Positions 1-8,116 of a DNA stretch of 34,998 nt are shown piece after piece. A program made the translations under genes and the position numbers. Below the pieces are notes generated by a model. The model was not told the DNA's origin. It worked only from the letters and a program-made list of their open reading frames with translations, and did no database searches. Source of the DNA: Bacteroidota bacterium (GTDB taxonomy: Bacteria > Bacteroidota > Bacteroidia > Flavobacteriales_D > Sanyastnellaceae); contig JAQCJQ010000012.1 of the NCBI GenBank assembly GCA_027593035.1, positions 1 to 34,998 of the forward strand, written 5' to 3'. Numbering within the stretch: the first letter of the stretch is position 1; each line of letters starts with the position of its first letter.

Positions 1-950
1 AAGGCGGCCAATACAGCGAGCGGAGGGAAGAGATCCGGCGAATTAGTTAAGTCAAGATTGAACGCTCTGACGGGACGGTGGGCAATTTGCACGCCGTCGT
101 CCGAGCCGGAAAGCGCTCCTCCAGCAAACAATAGGGCTCCACGAATCGCTTCGTCTGCCTGTGGGTACAACGAATTCAGTCCTTGAATTTCGATGGAAGT
201 TTCAGCAGCCAACATGCCCGCGACGAGCAAGAAGGCCGTGGCAGACCAATCCCCATCAACGGTGGTTTCAAAGCCTCGATAAGCCTGTTTCCCAGCTAAT
301 TTAAACGTGTCAAATGCCTCATTAATTTGAACGTCAATGCCGAAATCTTGCAGGATGGCGCAGGTCATCTCGACGTATGGTTTACTGACCAAATGATGCA
401 CCGTGATCAGGGAGTCTGTATCCGCTGTGGGCAGGGCCATCAAAAGTCCCGTCAAATGTTGCGAGCTCATGGAGCCATCGAGCTCAATTTCACCGCCCAT
501 GAGCGGTCCTGAAATGGAAAGAGGACAGTGGCCTTCTGTGCTGGTAAATGTTCCCCCGAGAGCCTCGATGGGCGCTTTAAGAGCATCCATTGGCCGTGAT
601 TGGAGCGTTCCGTTGGCCTCCAAGCGCATGGGCCCTGATGCGCAGGTTGCAATCGTTGCAAACAGCCGTGCTGCCAATCCGGATTCTCCCGCATTGAGCG
701 TGTTGGATCGGTTTTTCAAGGGCAAGCCATGGCCTGTAATGCGCACGCTGGACTCTCCCAATTCGATGTCAGCACCGAGTTGAGCGGCCATGGCCAAAGC
801 GGCTGTGCAATCATCCGAATCCGAAACATTGTGAATTGTGGTGGTGCCCTCGGCCAATAAGGCACCTGCGATGAGACGCTGCATGACCGACTTGGATGCG
901 GGTGCATTCACGGCGCCAGCAAGTCGGGAGGGCCAGACGCGCAAAATCAT
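1..950 (-). CDS. aroA: 3-phosphoshikimate 1-carboxyvinyltransferase (EPSP synthase), 3' end beyond window
   Basis: Transfers enolpyruvate from PEP to shikimate-3-phosphate, the step before chorismate synthase. The minus-strand frame opens at the ATG at 950 and stays open to the left edge, giving about 316 residues; about 90-100 C-terminal residues are missing. Visible family motifs are PASKS near residue 18 (the substrate-binding loop, usually PGDKS), LNAGESGLAARLF, SQHLTGLLMALP, DWSATAFLL, and SPDLFPPLAVLAA, whose Asp is the likely catalytic residue. The start overlaps the ubiE stop as ATGA, so it is probably the distal gene of the rfaE-trkH-ubiE-aroA run and translationally coupled. Identity is confident from the motifs. 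Confidence 0.95.
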   Translation of the reverse strand, partial: MILRVWPSRLAGAVNAPASKSVMQRLIAGALLAEGTTTIHNVSDSDDCTAALAMAAQLGADIELGESSVRITGHGLPLKNRSNTLNAGESGLAARLFATIATCASGPMRLEANGTLQSRPMDALKAPIEALGGTFTSTEGHCPLSISGPLMGGEIELDGSMSSQHLTGLLMALPTADTDSLITVHHLVSKPYVEMTCAILQDFGIDVQINEAFDTFKLAGKQAYRGFETTVDGDWSATAFLLVAGMLAAETSIEIQGLNSLYPQADEAIRGALLFAGGALSGSDDGVQIAHRPVRAFNLDLTNSPDLFPPLAVLAA

Positions 951-1711
951 GGAAGCATCGGTTTTATCCCGGTGTAAATCGAGGCAATGCCACCGGTCAG
1001 CTTGATTTGCAGGCAATTCTGGTATCCCGCTTCACCCATCTGTGTCATGAACTCGGGGCCTTCAGGGAAGGCAGCAACGCTCTCGGGTAAGTACGAGTAT
1101 GCAGCGGCATCTTTAGAAACAAGCCGACCAATGGTGGGCATGATGAACTGGAAGTACAGCCCGAATAGCTGTTTCATAGGAAAGGTTTTGGGTTTTGAAA
1201 ATTCCAATACCAGTCCCATTCCACCAGGTTTGAGTACTCGGAACATCTCCCGCATGCCTTGATCCAGGTTCTCAAAATTCCGGACGCCAAAAGCGACGGT
1301 ATAGGCATCAAACGTTCCGGCATCAAATGGAAGGTCGGCGCTATCTCCTTCAATCAATTCAATGCGATCATCCCATCCGCGCTTGGTTACTTTTTGACGC
1401 CCCACTTCCAACATGCCTGGTGAGATGTCCACCCCAGTTACGCGCGTGTCCTTCAGGTCCATGCGCAGTGCTTCTATGGCAAAGTCTGCTGTTCCTGTGG
1501 CCATGTCCATCAAGTGGAATGGGCCACTTTGTCCACGCCAATGGTGCTTCAGCATCCGAATAGCGCGTTTACGCCAGAGCACGTCAATGCCGAATGAAAA
1601 CAAGTGGTTGAGAAAATCATAGCTGTGTGCGATGTTGTCAAACATGCGCGCGACTTGCTGCTTTTTGGATTCGGCGTCCGCAGAAGCGTAAGGGGTGACT
1701 GGGGTTCCCAT
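947..1711 (-). CDS. ubiE: Demethylmenaquinone methyltransferase (UbiE/MenG family)
   Basis: SAM-dependent C-methylation of demethylmenaquinone, the last step of menaquinone synthesis; in Bacteroidota, which use menaquinone, the MenG role is the natural reading. The protein has 254 residues, usual for the family. SAM motif I is DMATGTADFAIEAL (about 69-82), followed by GVDISPGMLEVG, the family signature AFGVRNFENLDQGMREMFRV with LKPGG behind it, LEFSKP, and the C-terminal GGIASIYTGIKP. It starts 8 nt after the trkH stop and overlaps aroA by 4 nt (ATGA). Its partners are unrelated to quinone synthesis, so the operon is not pathway-themed. Confidence 0.96.
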   Translation of the reverse strand: MGTPVTPYASADAESKKQQVARMFDNIAHSYDFLNHLFSFGIDVLWRKRAIRMLKHHWRGQSGPFHLMDMATGTADFAIEALRMDLKDTRVTGVDISPGMLEVGRQKVTKRGWDDRIELIEGDSADLPFDAGTFDAYTVAFGVRNFENLDQGMREMFRVLKPGGMGLVLEFSKPKTFPMKQLFGLYFQFIMPTIGRLVSKDAAAYSYLPESVAAFPEGPEFMTQMGEAGYQNCLQIKLTGGIASIYTGIKPMLP

Positions 1712-1719
1712 TCAATGAA

Positions 1720-3546
1720 TTAGCCAACCATGGTGTGGCCTGCTGGGTATTTGATGTGATGTTTGATGTACTTGCCACCCAACGCAAACGCAACGGTGAG
1801 GGTACCAACACGACCTATGAACATGCTCAAAATGACAATCGCCTTTCCCGCATTGCTCAGCATGGGGGTAATCCCAGTGCTCAATCCAACGGTGCCAAAG
1901 GCACTGACTTCTTCGAAAATAAGATCCAATATTCCGCGGTCAGGCATGTCTAAAATGGTAGCTTCTGTAATGGTTAACAAAAAAATAGCGATGGTGTTTC
2001 CTGCCAAGAAAAAGAGCAAGACACTGTATGCCCGTGACCGCAAAATTTCAGGGATGGTTCGCTGGAACAATTGGACGTGATCCAAACTTCGAATCGTCCT
2101 CCACACATCGGCGAGGACGATGGCTAGAGTGGATGTCTTGATGCCTCCGCCAGTCGAGCTAGAGGATGCGCCGATGAACATGAGGATGATGAGCAAAAAC
2201 AACATCGGAACGCCCAGCAAGCCGATATCAACGGTATTGAATCCGCTCGTTCGCGTAGCGCTTTGGAAAACAGACGTCGTAAGCTGACCAAAAGGACTCA
2301 TCCCGTCCAAGGTGTTGTCTTGCTCGAGAAACCAAAATGCAACGGCTCCGATGACCACTAGCCCCACAGAAAAGTACAGCGCAATTTTGGTAGCAAAGCC
2401 GATTTGTTTCCAAGGTTGAGCCATGCGTTCGCGCAGTCGCACAGGATCGAATAAATCAAAAATGGCCACCATTCCCAACGCTCCAAAGAACACCAAAACG
2501 GTAATCACCCAGTGGATGGACCAGTTGCTGACTACGGACGCATGGGCCAGGCCATCAGTGAATATTGAGATCCCCGCATTGTTGAACGCTGAGACAGAAT
2601 GGAAAATTGAGTGAAAAAGAGGGGTTCCATTTGGACCGAATTCCACGCCGGATCCCCAGGAGAAGTATATCGCTAGAGCGCCTGCGGCTTCGATGCCTAA
2701 ACACCAAATAAGCACTTTACTCAGCATGCTTGATCCGGAATTGTAATTGTCTCGATTGACAAAGTCTTCGATCACATCATGTTGCTTTACGCCAAGACCG
2801 AATCGTGCTGCGAGCATGAGAAAAGAGCCGAATGCAATCAAATTCAAGCCGCCCAATTGGATCAGAATCAAGAGGACAACTTGTCCTTTGAATGTAAAAA
2901 AAGTAGCGGCATCTTCAACCATTAAACCCGTAACACAGGTAGCACTTGTGGAGGTGAACAGGGCATCAATGAAGGCCATGCTGTCGGCCGCTACCGTCAT
3001 CTCTGGCAACATGAGGAGCACGGTTCCGATGGTGATGATTCCCAAGAAGCTCAGGATGAAAATAACGGCTGGGTTGAGTCGGAAACGAGGCAATACCCGT
3101 CCCTTCCGTATCAACTCGGCAGCGACCACCGAAAAGAAATATCCCTGAATGAATAGGGTGTAGATGTCCTGGATAGGGCCAAACCCGAGGTATTCGATGA
3201 AGCCGCCAATGAACAAGTTTCCAGTCAACAAATCACTGAGTCCTTCGATCACCAGAATGCTCATGACCAGACCTTCAAACCAGGTCCTTTGAATGAATTG
3301 CAGCGGGTGAAATTCGTACAACACCTTGGTGACGTACTGAAAAACGTAAAAGAAGAACGAGGTCTTGACCCACGAAAGCAGGAATGTGGCCGTTTCGCTA
3401 TCGTTTGGAAAGCCATAATACATGGCCAGGATGACCAAGGTGGACGCCGAGACCAGGAGGTTGAGAATCTTCAGTGTCGATAAAACCCGCTCCTTCGAGC
3501 TGTACAAAAAAACATTGGCGCGCTCTCTGAATTCCTGGATGTTCAT
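1720..3546 (-). CDS. trkH: TrkH/KtrB-family potassium channel-like transporter subunit
   Basis: Inner-membrane K+ uptake subunit with the four-fold pore-loop architecture: TSATCVTGL (about 199-208), HSVSAFNNAGIS, SATRTSGFNTVD and EEVSAFGTVGLSTG each contain the conserved filter glycine. About 608 residues, longer than the roughly 450-480 of typical KtrB/TrkH: there is an N-terminal extension of about 150 residues with several hydrophobic segments before the canonical first helix. The frame also has an upstream ATG at 3588, but that would overlap the kinase gene by 46 nt. The ATG at 3546 gives a 4-nt ATGA overlap, the spacing used elsewhere here, so I chose it. The regulatory TrkA/KtrA subunit is not in the window. 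Confidence 0.93.
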   Translation of the reverse strand: MNIQEFRERANVFLYSSKERVLSTLKILNLLVSASTLVILAMYYGFPNDSETATFLLSWVKTSFFFYVFQYVTKVLYEFHPLQFIQRTWFEGLVMSILVIEGLSDLLTGNLFIGGFIEYLGFGPIQDIYTLFIQGYFFSVVAAELIRKGRVLPRFRLNPAVIFILSFLGIITIGTVLLMLPEMTVAADSMAFIDALFTSTSATCVTGLMVEDAATFFTFKGQVVLLILIQLGGLNLIAFGSFLMLAARFGLGVKQHDVIEDFVNRDNYNSGSSMLSKVLIWCLGIEAAGALAIYFSWGSGVEFGPNGTPLFHSIFHSVSAFNNAGISIFTDGLAHASVVSNWSIHWVITVLVFFGALGMVAIFDLFDPVRLRERMAQPWKQIGFATKIALYFSVGLVVIGAVAFWFLEQDNTLDGMSPFGQLTTSVFQSATRTSGFNTVDIGLLGVPMLFLLIILMFIGASSSSTGGGIKTSTLAIVLADVWRTIRSLDHVQLFQRTIPEILRSRAYSVLLFFLAGNTIAIFLLTITEATILDMPDRGILDLIFEEVSAFGTVGLSTGITPMLSNAGKAIVILSMFIGRVGTLTVAFALGGKYIKHHIKYPAGHTMVG

Positions 3547-4562
3547 GCGTGGGAGGAAGGCGCAATTTGATTTTGACTCGATTCCCATTCGGCAATCAGC
3601 TGCGCATGATCAATGGGTACGACTCCGACCTTTTCACAGACAAGGCCACCAGCCAGATTGGATACAGCAGCCAGTTGTGCAGCGGGAACTCCCAATGCGA
3701 GCATCAGGGAGGCCACGGCTATGACGGTGTCTCCCGCACCGCTCACGTCATTGATTTCGCGCTCAAATGCTGGGATCCGCTTGTGACGTGTTCCCTCACT
3801 AGGAGCGTGCATCCAAACACCACGTTCACTGAGTGTCACCAAGATTTTGTCTGCATCGAGCTGTAAGGTCAAGGTGTCGATGGCCGCTTCAATCGCTTTA
3901 TCGTCCTCTTTTCCAATCACGGCATTGAGCCCCTCGCGCAGTTCTTTCAAATTGGGCTTGAACAAGTCAACTCCACGGTACGCATGGAATTGATTGAATT
4001 TGGGGTCAACCGTGACGGGGATATCGCATTTTTTTGCTGCGGCAATCAAGCTTTCAATGCCTTGAGGAGTGAGCACCCCTTTGTCGTAGTCCTCAAAAAT
4101 GACCACATCGATGGTGCCCGATTCCATCAGGTGCGTGCATCGATCGATCAAAGTTTTGTTGATTTCGATGCCAATGGGGGTAACGGTTTCCTCGTCTACT
4201 CGAAGGAGTTGTTGGCCATTGCTGATGACCCGTGTTTTGATGGTGGTGGGGCGTGAAGCATCGGCAACCATGCAGGAATCACCAATATTGAGGGCATCAA
4301 GCAAGCTTCGCAAGTGCTCACCCGCCTCATCTGCTCCGATGACGGAAGCCAAGTGGACTTGAGCTCCCATCGCGAGCAAGTTCTTGGCAACATTCGCAGC
4401 GCCACCCAATCGTCGATCTCGGGATTTAACATCCACCACGGGAACGGGGGCTTCTGGAGAAATCCGATTGACGTCCCCTACGAGGTAGGCATCGATCATC
4501 ACATCTCCGATGACCAAAGCGGTCAAATCGCTGCATTTTAGAAGAGCTTGACTGGCGTCCAT
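3543..4562 (-). CDS. rfaE1: PfkB-family sugar kinase, RfaE domain I (heptose-7-phosphate kinase) type
   Basis: Ribokinase-fold kinase of 339 residues, resembling the kinase half of HldE/RfaE, which phosphorylates D-glycero-D-manno-heptose 7-phosphate for ADP-heptose and LPS core synthesis. Motifs: GDVMIDAYLVGDVNRISPEA (19-38), GGAANVAKNL (53-62), FEDYDKGVLT (156-165), VDPKF, FKPNLKEL, and the anion hole/catalytic base SGAGDT (274-279, Asp278). The adenylyltransferase half of bifunctional HldE is absent, so it must be encoded elsewhere if the heptose role is right. Starts 23 nt after the aminotransferase stop; its stop overlaps the trkH start. Substrate is inferred from family only. Confidence 0.9.
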   Translation of the reverse strand: MDASQALLKCSDLTALVIGDVMIDAYLVGDVNRISPEAPVPVVDVKSRDRRLGGAANVAKNLLAMGAQVHLASVIGADEAGEHLRSLLDALNIGDSCMVADASRPTTIKTRVISNGQQLLRVDEETVTPIGIEINKTLIDRCTHLMESGTIDVVIFEDYDKGVLTPQGIESLIAAAKKCDIPVTVDPKFNQFHAYRGVDLFKPNLKELREGLNAVIGKEDDKAIEAAIDTLTLQLDADKILVTLSERGVWMHAPSEGTRHKRIPAFEREINDVSGAGDTVIAVASLMLALGVPAAQLAAVSNLAGGLVCEKVGVVPIDHAQLIAEWESSQNQIAPSSHA

Positions 4563-4566
4563 AGAG

Positions 4567-4574
4567 CGAAGTTA
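4567..4574 (-). promoter_or_regulatory. Candidate -7 box TAACTTCG, 4 nt before the rfaE-type start
   Basis: On the minus strand the box reads TAACTTCG, one mismatch from the Bacteroidota -7 consensus TAnnTTTG, and is followed by 4 nt and the ATG at 4562. No clear TTG is seen at the usual upstream distance. If used, transcription would start at or next to the start codon. Spacing matches several other genes in this window. Confidence 0.35.
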
Positions 4575-4585
4575 AAGCAGGGAGG

Positions 4586-5782
4586 TCATTGAAGTGCGTT
4601 GACGGCCTCAGCGATCCGGCGGACGGCTTCCATGAGTTGCTCTTCCGATGCCGCGTATGAAAGGCGGATGCATTCAGGCGTGCCAAAGGCATCCCCGGCC
4701 ACCGTAGCCACATGGGCCTTGTCAAGCAGGTAGAGGGAGAAGTCAGAAGAGTTGGCAATCGTGCCTTCAGCATGACGTTTTCCAAACAAGGAGCTGACAT
4801 CCGGAAACAAGTAAAATGCACCCATGGGACGGTTGACTTTCAAGCCGGGAATGGCGGATAATCCGTCAATCATGAGATCGCGTCTTCGAAGGAAAGCGGC
4901 TTTCATTTCGTCGGCAATGCTCGGGTCTGCATCCACGGCTGCACCTGCAGCAATTTGAGCAATGCTGCAAGGAGCGGAGGTGACCTGTCCTTGGATTTTT
5001 GTACAAGCTTTGGCAATCCAATGAGGCGCACCGATGTACCCCAACCGCCAACCTGTCATGGCGAATCCTTTGGAGACTCCGTTGACCGTAATGACCCGAT
5101 CTTTCAAAGCTTCTAGAGCGCCCAATGAGGCATGCTTGCCGGTGAAGTTGATCAATTCATAAATCTCATCGGAGATGACATATACATGGGGGTTCCGAAC
5201 CAAAACGGCAGCCAAAGCATCGATTTCTTCCTGGGTATAGACTGAACCACTGGGGTTGCAGGGTGAAGAGTAGATGAGCAATCGAGTGTTCGCATTGATG
5301 GCCGCTTCGAGCGCTTCGGGGTTGATTTTAAAATCCTCCTCAATTCGAGTGGGGAGGATCACCGTCTTGCCGCCAGCAAAAGCGACCATATCCGCGTAAC
5401 TGACCCAATAAGGAGCCGGGAGAATGACTTCTTCTCCGGGGTCGACCAAGGCCAACACCACGTTGGTAATGCTTTGCTTCGCACCATTCGAAACGACAAT
5501 TTGGTCCGGGTCAAAGTGCAGCCCATTGTCTCGTTTGAACTTTCGGCAGATGGCCTCTCGTACGCTGAGAATTCCAGGAACGGGCGTGTAATGCGTCACA
5601 TTGTTCTCAATGGCTTGGATTCCCGCATCCTTCATGAGTTGCGGCGTATCAAAATCAGGCTCGCCAAGGGATAGGGAGATGACGTCAACACCCGAGTCTT
5701 TGAGTTCGTTGGCTTTGCGTGCCATGGCAATCGTTGCGGATTCTGACAAGCGATTGAGAAGAGAGGAAGAACGTTGGTCCAT
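4586..5782 (-). CDS. aspC: Pyridoxal phosphate-dependent aminotransferase class I (aspartate aminotransferase-like)
   Basis: Fold-type I PLP enzyme of 398 residues, likely transferring amino groups between aspartate (or a related amino acid) and 2-oxoglutarate. Visible: SLGEPDFDTP (37-47), YTPVPG (65-70), VSNGAKQSI, SSPCNPSGS with the conserved Asn176, ISDEIYE with Asp205 and Tyr208, SKGFAMTGWRLGY with Schiff-base Lys238, and CIRLSYAAS carrying the carboxylate-binding Arg. This is the subgroup I aspartate/prephenate aminotransferase type; exact substrate cannot be read from sequence. The candidate promoter is just upstream (5805-5838). It is followed after 23 nt by the sugar kinase gene on the same strand. 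Confidence 0.94.
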   Translation of the reverse strand: MDQRSSSLLNRLSESATIAMARKANELKDSGVDVISLSLGEPDFDTPQLMKDAGIQAIENNVTHYTPVPGILSVREAICRKFKRDNGLHFDPDQIVVSNGAKQSITNVVLALVDPGEEVILPAPYWVSYADMVAFAGGKTVILPTRIEEDFKINPEALEAAINANTRLLIYSSPCNPSGSVYTQEEIDALAAVLVRNPHVYVISDEIYELINFTGKHASLGALEALKDRVITVNGVSKGFAMTGWRLGYIGAPHWIAKACTKIQGQVTSAPCSIAQIAAGAAVDADPSIADEMKAAFLRRRDLMIDGLSAIPGLKVNRPMGAFYLFPDVSSLFGKRHAEGTIANSSDFSLYLLDKAHVATVAGDAFGTPECIRLSYAASEEQLMEAVRRIAEAVNALQ

Positions 5783-5804
5783 TGAATCGATTCAAATTGA
5801 ACGA

Positions 5805-5838
5805 CAAAGTTAAATCCGGTCTAGGTGCGCACGTCCAA
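5805..5838 (-). promoter_or_regulatory. Candidate promoter of the aminotransferase gene
   Basis: Minus strand: TTG (5838-5836), 23 nt, then TAACTTTG (5812-5805), an exact match to the Bacteroidota TAnnTTTG box, with a TTG at the long end of the accepted spacing. The start codon lies 22 nt downstream of the box. This sits in the 92-nt gap after the symporter gene, so aspC likely has its own promoter. Confidence 0.5.
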
Positions 5839-5874
5839 TGCAACGGCTTTTTTCATGATGGATTTGTGGATGAA

Positions 5875-7386
5875 TCAAGCGTTCTTGTTGTTCATCTTTT
5901 CAAAGGAAATCAACCAAAGCCCCAGGCAAGTGATCAGGCCATTGATTGGAAGCAATGCGAACCCGAAGCTGAATGCAAACTGGTGCTTTAGCCAGGACTC
6001 CAGAGCAAAGCACAGGATCGGAGAGAGTATAGCGACCAGGGGGATCCAAGCATCTTTTGGTGCGCGCTTGCTCATCAGTCCAAAGGCAAACAGGCCCAGC
6101 AAAGGTCCGTAGGTGTAGTTGGCTGCGGTGAAAATGGCAGACACCACCGACGTGTCCTCAACTGCCGAAAACACCATGATCACAACAAACAAAGCCACGG
6201 CGACCCATCCGTGAACCTGCTTGCGAATGGCATTGCCACGCCCCGAATCCATCGATTCAGTTTGAATCAGATCCACACAGACGGACGTGGTCAAGGCGGT
6301 CAAGGCGCTATCGGCGGAGCTAAAGGCCGATGCGAGCAATCCGATGAGAAAAGCCAATCCGAGTCCGATGCCAAGGGAGGCATTCAAGGCAATGGTCGGA
6401 AATAGTCCATCAGCTCGTTCGACCTGCAATCCAGTCTGCTCTGCAAAGGCATAAAGCATAACGCCTAGCGCCAAGAACAAAACGTTGACTCCTACCAACA
6501 CCAGTGAAAAGGAGCCCATGTTCCAACGGGCTTCTTTGACATTTTTGCAGGCCAGGTTTTTTTGCATCATGTCCTGGTCCATGCCCGTCATGGCCATGGC
6601 GACAAACGCACCCGCTAAAAAATGCTTGAGTGCATGGTTTGGAGCCTTCCAATCATCGAGCACCCACCACTGGCTCCAAGGTGTTTCTCGAATGTGACTT
6701 GGCAACTGCAACAAGTCCCAATTCAATTCTCGGGCCAAAACGATGATCGCCAAAACGACCGCGATGAGCATGGCGGCGGTTTGCAGTGTGTCCGTCCAAA
6801 TGATGGTTCCAATTCCTCCTTTGCGTGTGTAGGCATAAATGACCCCCATGATGGTCGCCACCGCTACCGCCAGTCCGATGGGGACATCACCGATGACCGG
6901 GAGGGACCAATGCACATCCCAACCCAAAGGGGAAAGCACAAACATTTGCACCACCAGAGCCACTAAAAACAAGCGGAACGAAGCGCCAATGGTCCGAGAC
7001 AAAATGAAGAATGAAGCGCCTGTTCGGTACGCTTTCGGGCCAAAGCGACTTTGGAAATAGCCGTAAATGCTGGTCAGCCCCAGCCGGTAATACAGCGGGA
7101 GCAACACGGCCATGATGAAAGCGTAACCCGCGAGATAGCCCAAAACCATTTGCATGTACGTGAAGCCCTGTGTTCCGACCCATCCAGGAACACTGATGAA
7201 CGTGACCCCGCTCAATGAGGCTCCCAACATGCCAAAAGCCACCACGTACCAAGGAGCGCTCCGGCCCGCTAGAAAAAATTGTTCGGACTCAGAAGTTCCG
7301 GCGGTTTGTCGACTCGTCCGATGTGCAATGAACATCAACAGCATGACATAACCGACAAAAACGGAAAGGACCAAGATTGGATTCAT
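5875..7386 (-). CDS. Sodium:solute symporter (SSS family), substrate unknown
   Basis: Integral inner-membrane Na+-coupled transporter of 503 residues with about 13 hydrophobic segments, beginning almost directly with helix 1 (N-terminus MNPILVLSVFVGYVMLL). The first helices carry AGRSAPWYVVAFGMLGASLSG, typical of the family, and SSADSALT at about 356-363 matches the segment that supplies Na+-site serines. Others in the family carry sialic acid, sugars, proline or carboxylates; nothing adjacent fixes the substrate. It is divergent from recR with only 35 nt between start codons. Confidence 0.93.
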   Translation of the reverse strand: MNPILVLSVFVGYVMLLMFIAHRTSRQTAGTSESEQFFLAGRSAPWYVVAFGMLGASLSGVTFISVPGWVGTQGFTYMQMVLGYLAGYAFIMAVLLPLYYRLGLTSIYGYFQSRFGPKAYRTGASFFILSRTIGASFRLFLVALVVQMFVLSPLGWDVHWSLPVIGDVPIGLAVAVATIMGVIYAYTRKGGIGTIIWTDTLQTAAMLIAVVLAIIVLARELNWDLLQLPSHIRETPWSQWWVLDDWKAPNHALKHFLAGAFVAMAMTGMDQDMMQKNLACKNVKEARWNMGSFSLVLVGVNVLFLALGVMLYAFAEQTGLQVERADGLFPTIALNASLGIGLGLAFLIGLLASAFSSADSALTALTTSVCVDLIQTESMDSGRGNAIRKQVHGWVAVALFVVIMVFSAVEDTSVVSAIFTAANYTYGPLLGLFAFGLMSKRAPKDAWIPLVAILSPILCFALESWLKHQFAFSFGFALLPINGLITCLGLWLISFEKMNNKNA

Positions 7387-7390
7387 GCTT

Positions 7391-7398
7391 CAAAGATG
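7391..7398 (-). promoter_or_regulatory. Candidate -7 box CATCTTTG, 4 nt before the symporter start
   Basis: Minus strand CATCTTTG, one mismatch from TAnnTTTG, then 4 nt and the ATG at 7386. It lies back to back with the recR box inside the 35-nt divergent gap. No convincing upstream TTG at standard spacing. Confidence 0.3.
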
Positions 7399-7408
7399 CG
7401 GCAAGCCG

Positions 7409-7416
7409 TAACTTTG
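7409..7416 (+). promoter_or_regulatory. Candidate -7 box TAACTTTG, 5 nt before recR
   Basis: Exact match to TAnnTTTG, with TTC (7389-7391) 17 nt upstream where TTG is expected. Only 5 nt separate the box from the recR ATG at 7422, so the transcript would be leaderless or nearly so. Supports the recR start at 7422 rather than the upstream in-frame ATG at 7377. Confidence 0.45.
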
Positions 7417-7421
7417 TCGGC

Positions 7422-8042
7422 ATGGAATTGCCATCTCGTCTTATGGAAACTGCTGTGGACCACATGGCGTCCCTTCCGGGCATCGGTCGAAAGACTGCGC
7501 TGCGGTTGGTGTTGAACATGTTGCGCAGGTCAGAAGAGCAGGTAGAAGCCTTCGCGGAATCCCTTGTTGCCTTGCGTCAAGGCATTCGAGATTGCCAGGT
7601 ATGCCACAACCTCACCGAGCAAGACCAGTGTTCGATTTGCGAAGACCGGGCTCGTGATGACCGGTTGATATGCGTGGTGGAAGACTTGCGGGATTTGTTG
7701 GCCATTGAAGGCACGGGCCAATTCCGCGGACTCTACCATGTGTTGGGCGGGGTGATCAGCCCCATGGATGGCACAGGTCCCAATGACTTGAACATCGAAT
7801 CACTTGTTGAGCGAGCCGCGTCAGCTCCCGCTCAAGATGGCAAACAGCTCGAAATCATATTCGCCCTGCCTACGACCATGGAAGGGGAAACCACATCGTT
7901 CTACCTCTTTCGGAAATTGGCTTCATGCGATGTGCAGGTGACGGCCATCGCACGCGGTGTGGCTGTGGGCGATGATTTACAGCATGCCGATGAAGCGACG
8001 TTGGTTCAAAGCATTCGGCAACGGCTCCCTTACACACAATGA
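7422..8042 (+). CDS. recR: Recombination mediator protein RecR
   Basis: DNA-binding toprim protein that works with RecO (and RecF) to load RecA on gapped DNA. 206 residues, the usual length. Order: helix-hairpin-helix region LPGIGRKTALRLVLN, a C4 zinc finger CQVC...CSIC, a toprim domain starting LICVVEDLRDLLAIEGT with FRGLYHVLGG, and the C-terminal segment RGVAVGDDLQHADEATL. The frame extends upstream to an ATG at 7377, but the homologous N-terminus is MELPSRLMETAV, so 7422 is chosen. First gene of a plus-strand run; the next gene starts 74 nt downstream. Confidence 0.97.
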   Translation: MELPSRLMETAVDHMASLPGIGRKTALRLVLNMLRRSEEQVEAFAESLVALRQGIRDCQVCHNLTEQDQCSICEDRARDDRLICVVEDLRDLLAIEGTGQFRGLYHVLGGVISPMDGTGPNDLNIESLVERAASAPAQDGKQLEIIFALPTTMEGETTSFYLFRKLASCDVQVTAIARGVAVGDDLQHADEATLVQSIRQRLPYTQ

Positions 8043-8071
8043 GCAGCAGCGCGTGTGCGTTGTGATGTAAA

Positions 8072-8100
8072 TTTACTGCATGCGCTGTCTCCTACATTTG
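8072..8100 (+). promoter_or_regulatory. Candidate promoter before the large glycosyltransferase
   Basis: TACATTTG at 8093-8100 matches TAnnTTTG exactly; a TTTA (8072-8075), near the TTG/TTTG -33 element, is about 17 nt upstream. The start codon is 16 nt after the box. It lies in the 74-nt gap after recR. Confidence 0.4.
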
Positions 8101-8116
8101 ATCGTCGACTGAACTG

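Noticed and set aside
3547-3588. Longer trkH start at 3588
   Set aside because: It would overlap the kinase by 46 nt; ATG 3546 gives the 4-nt ATGA overlap seen at other junctions and a sensible N-terminus.
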